Part shown: one piece after another, positions 1 through 7,143 of the stretch
Layout of the letters: each line of letters starts with the position of its first letter
Numbering within the stretch: the stretch's first letter is position 1
DNA from: Oscillibacter sp.
GTDB taxonomy: Bacteria > Bacillota > Clostridia > Oscillospirales > Oscillospiraceae
Assembly (NCBI GenBank): GCA_020025475.1
Contig: JAHHSA010000019.1
Span: forward strand, 1 to 29,774
DNA: 29,774 nt
Reading direction: 5' to 3'
The notes under the pieces: model-generated
What the model was told of the DNA's origin: nothing
Databases searched by the model: none
What the model saw: only the letters and a program-made list of their open reading frames with translations
Program-made: the position numbers and the translations under genes

Positions 1-16
1 GAGCTGTGGGTCTCCA

Positions 17-45
17 TTTACAAATCTTTTGATTTTTATTATACA
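17..45 (+). promoter_or_regulatory. Probable housekeeping promoter for the DUF421-DUF4363 pair
   Basis: A TTTACA hexamer (17-22) and a TATACA hexamer (40-45) are separated by 17 bases, which fits a sigma-A type promoter about 100 bases ahead of the DUF421 start. This is a pattern match only; a sporulation sigma factor could also act here. Confidence 0.5.
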
Positions 46-146
46 AAACCGTGAAACCGGGGTCAAGCGTCAACTTTCCCCAATTCCCGGGATTTTCCTA
101 CCCTGGCGATCCTCTCGCCCGATTACAACACAAGGGAGGCCTTGCT

Positions 147-830
147 ATGATGACCGTTTTCATCCGCACCATCATTCTCTATTTTCTCATCATGTTCGGG
201 CTGCGGCTGATGGGAAAACGGCAAATTGGTCAACTGGAACCGGCAGAGCTGGTACTGACCATGATGGTTTCCGACCTGGCAACGGTCCCCATGCAGGATA
301 TCGGCCTTCCCCTGCTGGCCGGAGTAATCCCAATTTTCACACTGCTGTGCCTCTCCCTGCTGCTCAGCCAGTTGTCACTGAAAAGCATTGTTTTTCGGGA
401 GCTGACCTGTGGCCAGCCATCCATTTTGATTCGGGACGGTGTTGTACAGCAGGAAGCCATGCGAAAAAATCGGTTCACCCTCAATGAACTGCTGGAACAG
501 CTGCGGATTCAGGGCATCTCCAGCATCCGAGATGTCAAATATGCGGTTCTGGAGAACTCCGGGCAGCTGTCGGTTCTTCCCCGTGCCTCCTGTCAACCCC
601 CCACTGCCGCGCAGCTGAAACTGACCGTGGAGGACGATGTGACCCTTCCAACCATCCTCATCAACGATGGCCAAGTGGTACAGCACGGGCTATCTGCCAG
701 CGGAAAAAACGAGAAGTGGCTGCAAAAGGAGCTGCGCCAGCGAGGATTTGACAGTCCTGAGCAGGTCTTTCTTCTGACAATGGATGAGCATGGAAGTATT
801 TTCTGTATCCGAAAGGAGTCAGCCTCTTGA
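147..830 (+). CDS. DUF421 family membrane protein (YetF-like)
   Basis: A 227-residue protein of the DUF421/YetF family, whose biochemical role is poorly defined; members are inner-membrane proteins common in spore-forming Firmicutes. The N-terminal third holds hydrophobic membrane segments (about residues 3-20 and 55-80), with the family signature GKRQIGQLEP near residue 22 and the motif LTMMVSDLA after it. The C-terminal half is soluble and carries the paired sheet-forming segments typical of the family (QPSILIRDGVV and later PTILINDGQVV). The reading frame is open further upstream to 51, but the start at 147 is preceded by AGGGAGG at good spacing and agrees with family length. The stop overlaps the TTG start of the next gene, so the two are probably translated together. 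Confidence 0.88.
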   Translation: MMTVFIRTIILYFLIMFGLRLMGKRQIGQLEPAELVLTMMVSDLATVPMQDIGLPLLAGVIPIFTLLCLSLLLSQLSLKSIVFRELTCGQPSILIRDGVVQQEAMRKNRFTLNELLEQLRIQGISSIRDVKYAVLENSGQLSVLPRASCQPPTAAQLKLTVEDDVTLPTILINDGQVVQHGLSASGKNEKWLQKELRQRGFDSPEQVFLLTMDEHGSIFCIRKESAS

Positions 831-1207
831 AAAACACCCTTCCCGCCCTTGGTCTTCTTACCGCCATTCTGGGGCTGTGCATTTGGAGTGACAGAACCAT
901 CGAACGGGATAACGGTTCCCGCCAGGCAGAGCTGCAGCAGGTTGAATCCCTCGTTCAGGCAGAGCAGTGGGAGGAGGCCCGGCACACACTCCTTGAGAGT
1001 TATCAGCGCTGGTCTCAGCAGACACGCTATCTGCGCATACTCTCCACCCACAGTATGATAGATGAGGCCGATGGACTCTATCACCAGATCATGGCATCTG
1101 TCTCCATCCAGGAGCAGAACCAACTCATCGTGGATCTGGTGGCACTGCGCCATCAGCTCACCCTCCTGACTCTGCGAGAGCAGCCGACTCTTGGAAGTAT
1201 CCTATAG
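827..1207 (+). CDS. DUF4363 family protein
   Basis: A 126-residue protein with one N-terminal membrane segment (about residues 5-21) followed by a mostly helical outside-facing domain rich in Gln, Glu and Trp, the pattern of the DUF4363 family. DUF4363 genes are commonly found directly after DUF421 genes in Clostridia, as here. The start is a TTG whose last two bases are shared with the TGA stop of the DUF421 gene. An AAGGAG ribosome-binding site lies 9 to 10 bases upstream, inside the previous gene, so translational coupling is likely. The function is not known; the family link to spore formers is general knowledge and not proven by this sequence. Confidence 0.8.
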   Translation: MKNTLPALGLLTAILGLCIWSDRTIERDNGSRQAELQQVESLVQAEQWEEARHTLLESYQRWSQQTRYLRILSTHSMIDEADGLYHQIMASVSIQEQNQLIVDLVALRHQLTLLTLREQPTLGSIL

Positions 1208-1211
1208 ACGC

Positions 1212-1239
1212 AAAAACGGGACGCCAATGGCGTCCCGTT
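1212..1239 (-). terminator. Rho-independent terminator after nrdR
   Basis: An 11-base perfect stem (1215-1225 with 1229-1239) with a 3-base loop is followed on the minus strand by five T residues. It lies just past the nrdR stop and ends the minus-strand operon. On the plus strand there is no T tract, so it is a weaker stop for the DUF4363 transcript. Confidence 0.85.
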
Positions 1240-1251
1240 GATGTTGCACGC

Positions 1252-1707
1252 TCACCGCTCTGTCAGCAGTTTGGAGAGTTCCGACATAAAAGTGTCAATA
1301 TCTTTGAACTGACGGTATACTGATGCAAACCGCACATAAGCCACCTGATCCACCATTCGAAGACGGTCCATAACCTTCTCACCGATGGCCTCAGTGCTGA
1401 TCTCCCGCTCCATGGAGTTTTGCAGATCCTGCTCAATCTCAGCTGCGATTCTCTCCAGATCCGCCAGAGGGACCGGCCGCTTTTCGCAGGCCCGGATCAT
1501 GCCGCCCAAGACCTTCCGGCGATCAAAGCTCTGGCGGCTGCCGTCCTTCTTCACTACCACCATGGGCAGACTCTCCACCGTCTCATAGGTTGTAAACCGC
1601 TTGCCGCAGGAGAGACATTCCCGACGGCGGCGGATGCTGGTGCCCTCGTCAGCAGGTCGGGAATCAATGACTTTGCTCTCTGTATAACCGCAAAACGGAC
1701 AATTCAT
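1252..1707 (-). CDS. nrdR: Transcriptional repressor NrdR
   Basis: A 151-residue protein matching NrdR over its full length. It represses ribonucleotide reductase genes and senses ATP/dATP through an ATP-cone domain. The N-terminal zinc ribbon is intact (Cys3, Cys6, Cys31, Cys34), followed by the arginine-rich segment SIRRRREC, and an ATP-cone from about residue 46 to 136 (VVKKDGSRQSFDRRKV at its start). An in-frame upstream Met exists, but the start at 1707 follows a GGGGAGG ribosome-binding site at correct spacing. It is the last gene of the minus-strand cluster and may also have its own promoter. No ribonucleotide reductase gene is in the window, so its targets lie elsewhere. Confidence 0.96.
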   Translation of the reverse strand: MNCPFCGYTESKVIDSRPADEGTSIRRRRECLSCGKRFTTYETVESLPMVVVKKDGSRQSFDRRKVLGGMIRACEKRPVPLADLERIAAEIEQDLQNSMEREISTEAIGEKVMDRLRMVDQVAYVRFASVYRQFKDIDTFMSELSKLLTER

Positions 1708-1761
1708 AAAGGACCTCCCCATCATTCGCCGGATGATCGGCGCAAGCTCTTGTCTACATTG

Positions 1762-1790
1762 CCACAGGCTACATCCTGTGGTTCTTTTTT
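1762..1790 (+). terminator. Terminator-like hairpin pointing against nrdR
   Basis: A 7-base stem (1762-1768 with 1775-1781) is followed on the plus strand by TTCTTTTTT, a typical intrinsic terminator shape. It sits in the nrdR leader but is oriented to stop plus-strand, i.e. antisense, transcription. On the minus strand it is a leader hairpin without a T tract. Confidence 0.45.
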
Positions 1791-1792
1791 AT

Positions 1793-1801
1793 ATTATATC
1801 A
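1793..1801 (-). promoter_or_regulatory. Possible extended -10 promoter for nrdR
   Basis: On the minus strand the sequence reads TGATATAAT, an extended -10 element (TG, one base, TATAAT). It is about 85 bases ahead of the nrdR start. I see no convincing -35 hexamer, which extended -10 promoters can lack. It would let nrdR be expressed apart from the upstream operon. Confidence 0.45.
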
Positions 1802-1850
1802 CAGCACCGCTAAATATGGTATGACTTTTCACCAATTTTCTAAATTTTTT

Positions 1851-2393
1851 TCAACTTGTCCGGTCTTTGTCAAAAATCGGATGTTCTGCATGATTGAATA
1901 TGTAAACCACACATCGCTGTCCCGCCGCCTGAATCACATGCGCAAAGCAGAACAGCGACGGAATTGGAAAGGGCTGGCGGGGATCATACGGAATCGCTAC
2001 ACGGCATCGTTCTCCCTCCCGGACTGCCAGCACTCCCCGATAATGGCGCAGCTGATCACAGAGCCAGGATGTATGAAACCAGTCTTCTACCCTGCCGATA
2101 GGCTTCCAGTCTGTGGACGCGGGTCCTGCCCCGATTGGGCGGAGTTCTCCGCTTTGAAGAGACCCCAGCGGCGCTGTGACCCGGTCAGAAAACCGTCTGG
2201 AGATGGTGGCTTCCGTGCCGCAGGGCTCCAGAACGCCGATTCGCAGCTCACCGCGCTCTCCCAGCACCCAGGCACACCAGACACCCTCTCCGGGCAGGCG
2301 GCAAACAGCGGAATATCTGGTATACAGGCCCTCCCTTACCGCTGTCAGCTCTCCTACTGCCCGCCCTTCAAACATCAGTGGCACCTTGTCCAT
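1851..2393 (-). CDS. Conserved unknown protein between mazF and nrdR
   Basis: A 180-residue soluble protein with no signal peptide or membrane segment. I do not recognise a named domain. The sequence seems to hold two similar halves, each combining short beta-rich segments with Trp, Arg and Glu residues (LTAVREGLYTRYSAVCRL near residue 16; RGVLAVREGERCRVAIPY near residue 118). The phrase FPIPSLFCFAHV near the C-terminus also looks conserved from memory of related clostridial proteins, but that is weak evidence. The start has a strong GAGGAGGG ribosome-binding site. The gene lies co-directionally between the signal-anchored protein at 2481-2972 and nrdR. No function is proposed. Confidence 0.7.
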   Translation of the reverse strand: MDKVPLMFEGRAVGELTAVREGLYTRYSAVCRLPGEGVWCAWVLGERGELRIGVLEPCGTEATISRRFSDRVTAPLGSLQSGELRPIGAGPASTDWKPIGRVEDWFHTSWLCDQLRHYRGVLAVREGERCRVAIPYDPRQPFPIPSLFCFAHVIQAAGQRCVVYIFNHAEHPIFDKDRTS

Positions 2394-2417
2394 GCCCTGC
2401 CCTCCTCTCCGGATTCC

Positions 2418-2455
2418 AAAGGACCCGTCCCAGCATTATATGCCGGAACGGGTCC
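2418..2455 (-). terminator. Strong intergenic hairpin, possible terminator or attenuator
   Basis: A 16-base stem (2421-2436 with 2440-2455, with G-T pairs) lies between two minus-strand genes of the same operon. On the minus strand only three T residues follow, so termination is probably partial. It ends about 15 bases ahead of the ribosome-binding site of the 1851-2393 gene. Confidence 0.5.
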
Positions 2456-2480
2456 TGTTATGCAGATAGGAATCAGTCAG

Positions 2481-2972
2481 TCAGGCGATGGTATAGCCAC
2501 CGCGGACCAGAAGCTTCACAGTGTTTGCGGTTGCTTTCACGCCCCGTCCCTCCACAGTCATCATATAGAGGTGATTCTGTACCAGAGCTTTGCCGTTATT
2601 CAAGGTGCTGCCATCCGTCTCATCAATGAGGCCTGGTGCAGAAGGCGCTGTGCAGACAGCGCTGCCGATCCGCAGCATCACCTCGCAGCCAACGCCCCCG
2701 GCGAGGGTCTGTCCCTTAGACAGCTCCACCACCGTAAAATTGGCTGCGTCGGAGCCAGCCACACCCTGGCCAGCCAGCATCTGGTTGCGGGCATCGATCT
2801 TCTTGTCCACCCGCTGCATCACATCGTTGAGAAACGTCTCGTTCAGATAACTGAGCGTCACCAGGGGGTCCTTGGCTGTTCCGGGGTCCGCTGCTACAAC
2901 CGCCGTGACAGCCAATACCGCACAAATGCCACCCAGCACGGTTCCGTGCAGGAATCCTCTGTTCTTCTTCAT
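2481..2972 (-). CDS. Signal-anchored extracytoplasmic protein of unknown function
   Basis: A 163-residue protein with an N-terminal signal or anchor segment (about residues 8-27) followed by an exported domain. It resembles a family common in Clostridia and Bacilli in which a DPLVTLSYLNETF-like segment follows the signal, then a KGQTL motif, a gene-wide beta-rich region (GVGCEVMLRIGSAV) and a closing VKLLVRGGYTI. I know no established function for that family. The start at 2972 was chosen because the signal peptide begins there; an AAGGA lies about 12 bases upstream, and another ATG four codons earlier is too close to that site. It follows mazF by about 140 bases that contain two hairpins. 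Confidence 0.75.
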   Translation of the reverse strand: MKKNRGFLHGTVLGGICAVLAVTAVVAADPGTAKDPLVTLSYLNETFLNDVMQRVDKKIDARNQMLAGQGVAGSDAANFTVVELSKGQTLAGGVGCEVMLRIGSAVCTAPSAPGLIDETDGSTLNNGKALVQNHLYMMTVEGRGVKATANTVKLLVRGGYTIA

Positions 2973-2993
2973 ATGTATGTCCATTCCTTTCCG

Positions 2994-3014
2994 CCGTGCT
3001 GACCCGCAGCACGG
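2994..3014. repeat. Inverted repeat in the mazF-2972 gap
   Basis: An 8-base perfect inverted repeat (2994-3001 with 3007-3014, 5-base loop) lies just upstream of the ribosome-binding site for the gene starting at 2972. No T tract follows, so it is more likely a leader structure or processing site than a terminator. Confidence 0.4.
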
Positions 3015-3069
3015 TGCATCCTGTTTTGCCCCAGGAGGGCAGTAGTTCCTGTATCCCTGGTACGCTGCT

Positions 3070-3104
3070 CCCCCGAAACAGGCTGAAATCGCCCATTTCG
3101 GGGG
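3070..3104. repeat. GC-rich inverted repeat downstream of mazF
   Basis: A 9-base perfect inverted repeat (3070-3078 with 3096-3104) begins 11 bases beyond the mazF stop on the minus strand. It lacks a T tract in either direction. It may stabilise the 3' end of the mazF message. Confidence 0.4.
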
Positions 3105-3114
3105 GGATCGTCGA

Positions 3115-3483
3115 TCAAACCAACTGGTCGTGAGGCAGGCCAAAACTGACCGCAATGGCCAGATCCACCTTCTCCATCACCTGTTCCTCCACACGGCCCA
3201 TCCGCTCCCGGAGCCGCCGCTTATCCAGGGTCCGGACCTGTTCCAGCAGAATCACGGAATCTCGACTCAAGCCGCAGTTTTCCTCCACAGGCAGATCGAT
3301 ATGTGTGGGCAGCCGGGCTTTGCCCGTCTGAGAGGTAATGGCTGCCGCGATCACGGTGGGGCTGTAGCGGTTTCCGGTATCATTCTGAATGATCAGAACC
3401 GGCCGGACGCCGCCCTGCTCGCTGCCCACCACCGGGGAGAGATCGGCATAGTAAATATCGCCGCGTTTGACACTCGTATCCAC
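3115..3483 (-). CDS. mazF: MazF/EndoA-type endoribonuclease toxin
   Basis: A protein of about 122 residues in the MazF/PemK family, close to the EndoA (NdoA) type of Bacillus, a sequence-specific mRNA endonuclease. The landmark motif GSEQGGVRPVLIIQND is present; with this start the Arg in GVRP (residue 27) and the Thr in AAITSQ (residue 50) match the catalytic Arg25 and Thr48 of Bacillus EndoA. Two GTG starts compete: 3492 is only one base from the GGCGGAG ribosome-binding site, 3483 is ten bases away, so I prefer 3483. Like Bacillus ndoA it follows alanine racemase, but the antitoxin gene normally between them is not visible; the gap is only about 160 bases and is full of inverted repeats. 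Confidence 0.92.
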   Translation of the reverse strand: MDTSVKRGDIYYADLSPVVGSEQGGVRPVLIIQNDTGNRYSPTVIAAAITSQTGKARLPTHIDLPVEENCGLSRDSVILLEQVRTLDKRRLRERMGRVEEQVMEKVDLAIAVSFGLPHDQLV

Positions 3484-3515
3484 AAAGTTCACACTCCGCC
3501 GAAAGAAGTACCCGC

Positions 3516-3616
3516 CACCGATATGTCATCGGTGAGGCCACTTTCATTCTCCCACGCAGGTGCGGAATTTATACTGGATAGTCCGGTAAAATTCCGGTAT
3601 CCTGCCCGCACTATCC
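3516..3616 (-). promoter_or_regulatory. Structured leader ahead of mazF
   Basis: Three inverted repeats are packed here: a 7-base perfect stem (3516-3522 with 3528-3534) about 16 bases ahead of the mazF ribosome-binding site; a 7-base pair (3576-3582 with 3610-3616) enclosing CCGG repeats; and a 7-base pair (3564-3570 with 3589-3595) that cannot form at the same time as the CCGG stem. This suggests alternative RNA folds or protein binding, but that is inference. Confidence 0.45.
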
Positions 3617-3647
3617 TATGCGTCAGGAGGCACGGTTGTGTGTCGGA

Positions 3648-4814
3648 TTACAGCAGTCCGCTGTGCCGATCCGTGACCTGCCCGTGTTCCAGGTACACAC
3701 GGGGGACACGCCTGGAAACTGCGCAGAGCAGCTCATAGGGGATCATATCCAGCATGGCCGCCAGATCGTTGACACTCTGACGGCTGCCGAAGATCTCCGC
3801 CGCGTCGCCCTCCCGGACGTCTGGCAGCTCCGTGAGATCCACCATGCACATATCCATGCAGATCCGGCCCCGCTGTGGAGCCGATCCCTGCTCCGTGATC
3901 ACAGAGAATTTGTTGGAAAGTCTCCGGGGCAGGCCGTCGCCGTAACCGATTGGCAGAACGCCCATCCGGGTCTTGACCGCCGTGCGATAGGTTCTGCCAT
4001 AGCTGATATCCGTGCCGGCATCGTATTCCTTAATGGTGTAAAACGTAGATTTTAACGTCATCACCGGACGCAGTCCCAGACGCTCCGCATCCGGGCCGCA
4101 GCCATAGAGTGCAATACCAGGCCGCACCATATCCAAATACACTTCCGGATACCGAGTGAGTGCGCCGCTGTTGGTACAGTGGCGGATGGCAAAGGTCCTG
4201 CCACGATCGCCAAGAGCTGCAATCACCCGTTGGAAAACATCAATCTGCTCCCGGGTGTATGCCTCACTGCCACTATCATCCTCATCAGAGACGGCAAAAT
4301 GGGTAAAGATACCCTCGGCGTGCAGTCCAGGCAGTGAGCAGGTCGCCGCAATATCCGCCACACCTGCGTCAAAGTGCTGGCCCCGCACTAAGAAGCCCAG
4401 CCGGGACATTCCGCTGTCTACCTTGATATGAATGTTCAGAACACCACCGCAGGCAACCGCTGCGGCACTAAATGTCTCTGCCTTCGCCCGGTCAGAAACC
4501 GCCTGCGTGATGTGATACTTGAGCAGCTGCGGCACCATCTCCACCGGCGTATGCCCCAGGATCAGAATCGGCAAACCGACATCTGCTCTCCGCAGCTCCA
4601 TTGCCTCATCATAGCTGGAAACCGCCAGATAGTCCGCGCCCAGAGATTCCAACTTTCTGGCAATCGGCACCGCACCGTGGCCATAGGCATCCGCCTTCAC
4701 AACACCCAGATATTTGACATCAGGGCCGATGCGCTTCCGTGCCACTTGATAATTGTGTTCCAGTGCATCCAGGTCGATTTCTGCCCATGTGCGATGCAGG
4801 ATGGGTTCATCCAT
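3648..4814 (-). CDS. alr: Alanine racemase
   Basis: A 388-residue PLP-dependent enzyme that interconverts L- and D-alanine for peptidoglycan synthesis. The N-terminal barrel holds the PLP lysine in VVKADAYGHG (Lys40) and the C-terminal domain holds the catalytic tyrosine in SYGRTYRT (Tyr272); RICMDMCMVDLT, the usual substrate-site segment, is also present. Length is normal. The start at 4814 follows AAGGTG at six bases; the longer frame would begin inside that site. It belongs to the minus-strand operon between a lipoprotein gene and mazF, the same neighbourhood as alr in Bacillus. Whether it is biosynthetic or also spore-associated cannot be told from sequence. Confidence 0.97.
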   Translation of the reverse strand: MDEPILHRTWAEIDLDALEHNYQVARKRIGPDVKYLGVVKADAYGHGAVPIARKLESLGADYLAVSSYDEAMELRRADVGLPILILGHTPVEMVPQLLKYHITQAVSDRAKAETFSAAAVACGGVLNIHIKVDSGMSRLGFLVRGQHFDAGVADIAATCSLPGLHAEGIFTHFAVSDEDDSGSEAYTREQIDVFQRVIAALGDRGRTFAIRHCTNSGALTRYPEVYLDMVRPGIALYGCGPDAERLGLRPVMTLKSTFYTIKEYDAGTDISYGRTYRTAVKTRMGVLPIGYGDGLPRRLSNKFSVITEQGSAPQRGRICMDMCMVDLTELPDVREGDAAEIFGSRQSVNDLAAMLDMIPYELLCAVSRRVPRVYLEHGQVTDRHSGLL

Positions 4815-4850
4815 TTCTGTCACCTTCTGTATATCAAATAAAAAATCAAA

Positions 4851-5432
4851 TTATTTTTGAATTATATCATGAAATGAAAACTCCGTAAACTCTGCGGTCA
4901 AAATTATTTCCCCATCCACTGCGATTTCTCCCCGCACAGGATATCCATCCTCCTCCCGCAGCCACAGGGTTGAAAGTATCTTTCCGCCGTCGGAACCAGT
5001 CTGGTCCACCGTCAGCCGATGGCAGGGGGTCTCCCCCCAGTTCTCTTTGTTTTCCTCCAGCAGCCAACCATCACGCAGAGCACTCATCAGCCTGGGCAGA
5101 CAGGCCGCCGGACTCAGCTCCCGGGGCCCTACAGGACCGGCATTCAGGCAGGCATCCTCATATTCCAGAATCCAGGTCTCCAAATCCAATTTCGCCCGAA
5201 CCCCTTGAATGGTCTCTGGAGCCAACACCTCCACCGTGCTCTCCCCCTCCGGGACATAGTCACATCGCAGCTCCGCCTCCCAGATGCTCTCTCCCTGTTG
5301 GCAGGAGACCACTGCCTCCATCGTGCAGCCCGTCATTTCCCGATAGGCTGCCCGCACATCCATTTCCTCAGACCCGCCGCAAGCTGTCAGCAGGAAAAAG
5401 GTCATCATTGGTACGCAGATCCACTTGCGCAC
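4851..5432 (-). CDS. Lipoprotein of unknown function, possibly LolA/GerS-like fold
   Basis: A 193-residue predicted lipoprotein: a short signal peptide with the lipobox LTAC (Cys18), then GGSEE. The mature part has alternating beta-strand patterns such as AVVSCQQGESIWEAELRC, and ends in GEIAVDGEIILTAEFTEFSF. This layout recalls the LolA-like fold seen in clostridial GerS-type germination lipoproteins, but the similarity is by eye and weak. The start is a GTG preceded by AGGAGG at seven bases. It lies between the NAD(P)HX repair gene and alanine racemase in the same operon. Function unknown. Confidence 0.8.
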   Translation of the reverse strand: MRKWICVPMMTFFLLTACGGSEEMDVRAAYREMTGCTMEAVVSCQQGESIWEAELRCDYVPEGESTVEVLAPETIQGVRAKLDLETWILEYEDACLNAGPVGPRELSPAACLPRLMSALRDGWLLEENKENWGETPCHRLTVDQTGSDGGKILSTLWLREEDGYPVRGEIAVDGEIILTAEFTEFSFHDIIQK

Positions 5433-5461
5433 CCCAGTTCCTCCTATTCAGTTATTTTTCT

Positions 5462-7003
5462 TTACAGTTCTTGAAATACTCCTGGCAGTTCTGCAATCAC
5501 ATCCTCCGGAGTCATGGCATATGGCGTCAGGCGCTCTGCCGCCAGATCTCCGGCTCTGCCATGGAGCCAGACACCCAAAACCGCCGCCCGAACTGCGGTG
5601 CAGCCCTGGGCCAACAGGGACGCGATCAGTCCTGTCAGCACATCACCGCTGCCGCCCTTGGCAAGACCAGAGCTGCCGGTGGTATTCACCAGCACCGTAC
5701 CCGCCGGTGTGGCGATTAGGGTCCGGTGCCCCTTCAACACCAGAACGCATCCATGGACAACTGCAAAGCGTCTCGCCGCCTCCACCCGGTCCCCGCCCGA
5801 AAGATCTCCCCCTACTCGGGCAAATTCGCCATCGTGGGGCGTCAGGATGGTAACACGGCCCCGCCGGGCGTCCAAACTATCTATATGCCCCTCCAGCGCA
5901 TTGATGCCATCCGCATCCACCACCACCGGTTTTTCCGTCCGCTCCAGTACATCCAGCACCAGGCGGGTGGTCTCGTCACTGCGGCCCAGCCCAGGGCCCA
6001 GGGCCAGCACGTCACAGCCTGACAGTTTTTCCATAATCGGCTCCACTGCCGCAGAACAGAGCTTTCCTCCTGTCTCCGGCAATGGGAATGGCATGGCAGA
6101 TACACACTTTGCCGCCTCCACTGCCCAGATGGCAGCTGGCACGCCCAGATACACCAGGCCACAGCCGGAGTGCACCGCCGCCGATGCCGTCAGGTAGGGT
6201 GCACCGGTGTAGCCCACTGAGCCGCCTGCCACCAGCACCTTTCCAAAGGTCCCCTTGTGGCCGTCTGCCGCTCGTCTCGGCAGGACTGTTGAGGCATATT
6301 GTGTGTCTGCCGTGCTGACCATGCCGGGAATCTTCTCCTGAACCAGGTCACGGGGAATTCCGATATCCCATACCTGCACCTCGCCGGAATACAAAGCGCC
6401 ATCCCCAACAAACTGCCCAATCTTCGCCATTGTAAAGGTAACCGTCCTGTCAGCTTTTACAGCGCAGCCCAGTACCTTTCCGGTGTCTGCCGCCACACCG
6501 CTGGCGATATCCGCCGCCACTACAGCACCGCGGCCTCTGTTCATCAACGCCACTGCCGCCCCATACCGGGACATTGGATCGATTTCCCGGGAAAGTCCCA
6601 CACCGAAAAGGGCATCGATCAGTACTTGACAGGCCATGGTCCAGCTCTGCTGGGACGTACTCTGCGGGTCAAAGCACTCCAACCGCACACCGCATTCACT
6701 GAGACGACGGCACTCCTCCATGGCGTCCGGCGTCATTTTCTCATAGTTGCCCACCAGGAATACCCAGACGGACACACCCGCCAGGAACAGCAGCCGGGCA
6801 GCAGCGATCCCATCGCCGCCGTTGTTGCCGCTGCCGCAGAACACGGCTGCCCGACATGTTCCAGGCCGTTTGGGCAGCAGCTCCAACGCCGCCTGCGCCA
6901 CACCTTTTGCTGCCCGCTCCATCAACTCCACCGAGGAGATCTTCTTCTCCTCAATGGCCACCCGATCCAGTTCCTTCATCTGTGCTGCCGTTGCCAGCTT
7001 CAT
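5462..7003 (-). CDS. nnr: Bifunctional NAD(P)HX epimerase / ADP-dependent dehydratase
   Basis: A 513-residue fusion that repairs hydrated NADH and NADPH. The N-terminal YjeF-type epimerase domain (about residues 1-210) carries GSGNNGGDGIAAARLL; the C-terminal ribokinase-like dehydratase domain (about residues 225-510) carries HKGTFGKVLVAGGS, LTPHDGEFAR and the nucleotide-binding GGSGDVLTG. Fusion of the two activities is normal in bacteria. The reading frame is open to 7135, but the start at 7003 has AGGAGG at eight bases and begins the usual MKLATAAQMKELD segment; the upstream extension overlaps the promoter. This is the first gene of the minus-strand operon that includes alr. Confidence 0.95.
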   Translation of the reverse strand: MKLATAAQMKELDRVAIEEKKISSVELMERAAKGVAQAALELLPKRPGTCRAAVFCGSGNNGGDGIAAARLLFLAGVSVWVFLVGNYEKMTPDAMEECRRLSECGVRLECFDPQSTSQQSWTMACQVLIDALFGVGLSREIDPMSRYGAAVALMNRGRGAVVAADIASGVAADTGKVLGCAVKADRTVTFTMAKIGQFVGDGALYSGEVQVWDIGIPRDLVQEKIPGMVSTADTQYASTVLPRRAADGHKGTFGKVLVAGGSVGYTGAPYLTASAAVHSGCGLVYLGVPAAIWAVEAAKCVSAMPFPLPETGGKLCSAAVEPIMEKLSGCDVLALGPGLGRSDETTRLVLDVLERTEKPVVVDADGINALEGHIDSLDARRGRVTILTPHDGEFARVGGDLSGGDRVEAARRFAVVHGCVLVLKGHRTLIATPAGTVLVNTTGSSGLAKGGSGDVLTGLIASLLAQGCTAVRAAVLGVWLHGRAGDLAAERLTPYAMTPEDVIAELPGVFQEL

Positions 7004-7039
7004 GGTGTCAACCTCCTGTTTTACATCTGCTTGATCTGT

Positions 7040-7068
7040 ATTATATCGAGCTTGCGCAGTTTCTTCAA
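7040..7068 (-). promoter_or_regulatory. Promoter of the nnr-alr-mazF-nrdR operon
   Basis: On the minus strand TTGAAG (7068-7063) and a perfect TATAAT (7045-7040) are 17 bases apart, about 37 bases ahead of the nnr start. This is a strong sigma-A type match and the only good promoter seen for the cluster apart from the possible internal one before nrdR. Confidence 0.8.
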
Positions 7069-7111
7069 CGAACATTGTAACACTTTTGTCACGACTTACC
7101 AGAATGCCCCA

Positions 7112-7120
7112 TGGTATACT
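7112..7120 (+). promoter_or_regulatory. Extended -10 element facing the broken lipoprotein gene
   Basis: TGGTATACT on the plus strand is an extended -10 element, back to back with the nnr promoter. No good -35 is visible at 17 bases. It would drive the degraded lipoprotein region and possibly the deacetylase at 7528. Confidence 0.45.
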
Positions 7121-7143
7121 GAAGGGCATAAACAACTGGTTTC

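Noticed and set aside
1821..3002. Long plus-strand open frame of 393 codons
   Set aside because: It is antisense to two minus-strand genes that have signal peptide, ribosome-binding sites and conserved segments. Its own translation is rich in Cys, His, Arg and Pro, typical of a shadow frame.
3380..3547. Candidate antitoxin frame starting at 3547 on the minus strand and overlapping mazF
   Set aside because: The ATG is one base from GGGAG, too close. The translation (Arg-, Cys- and Gly-rich) resembles no MazE or EndoAI protein and mostly overlaps mazF in another frame.
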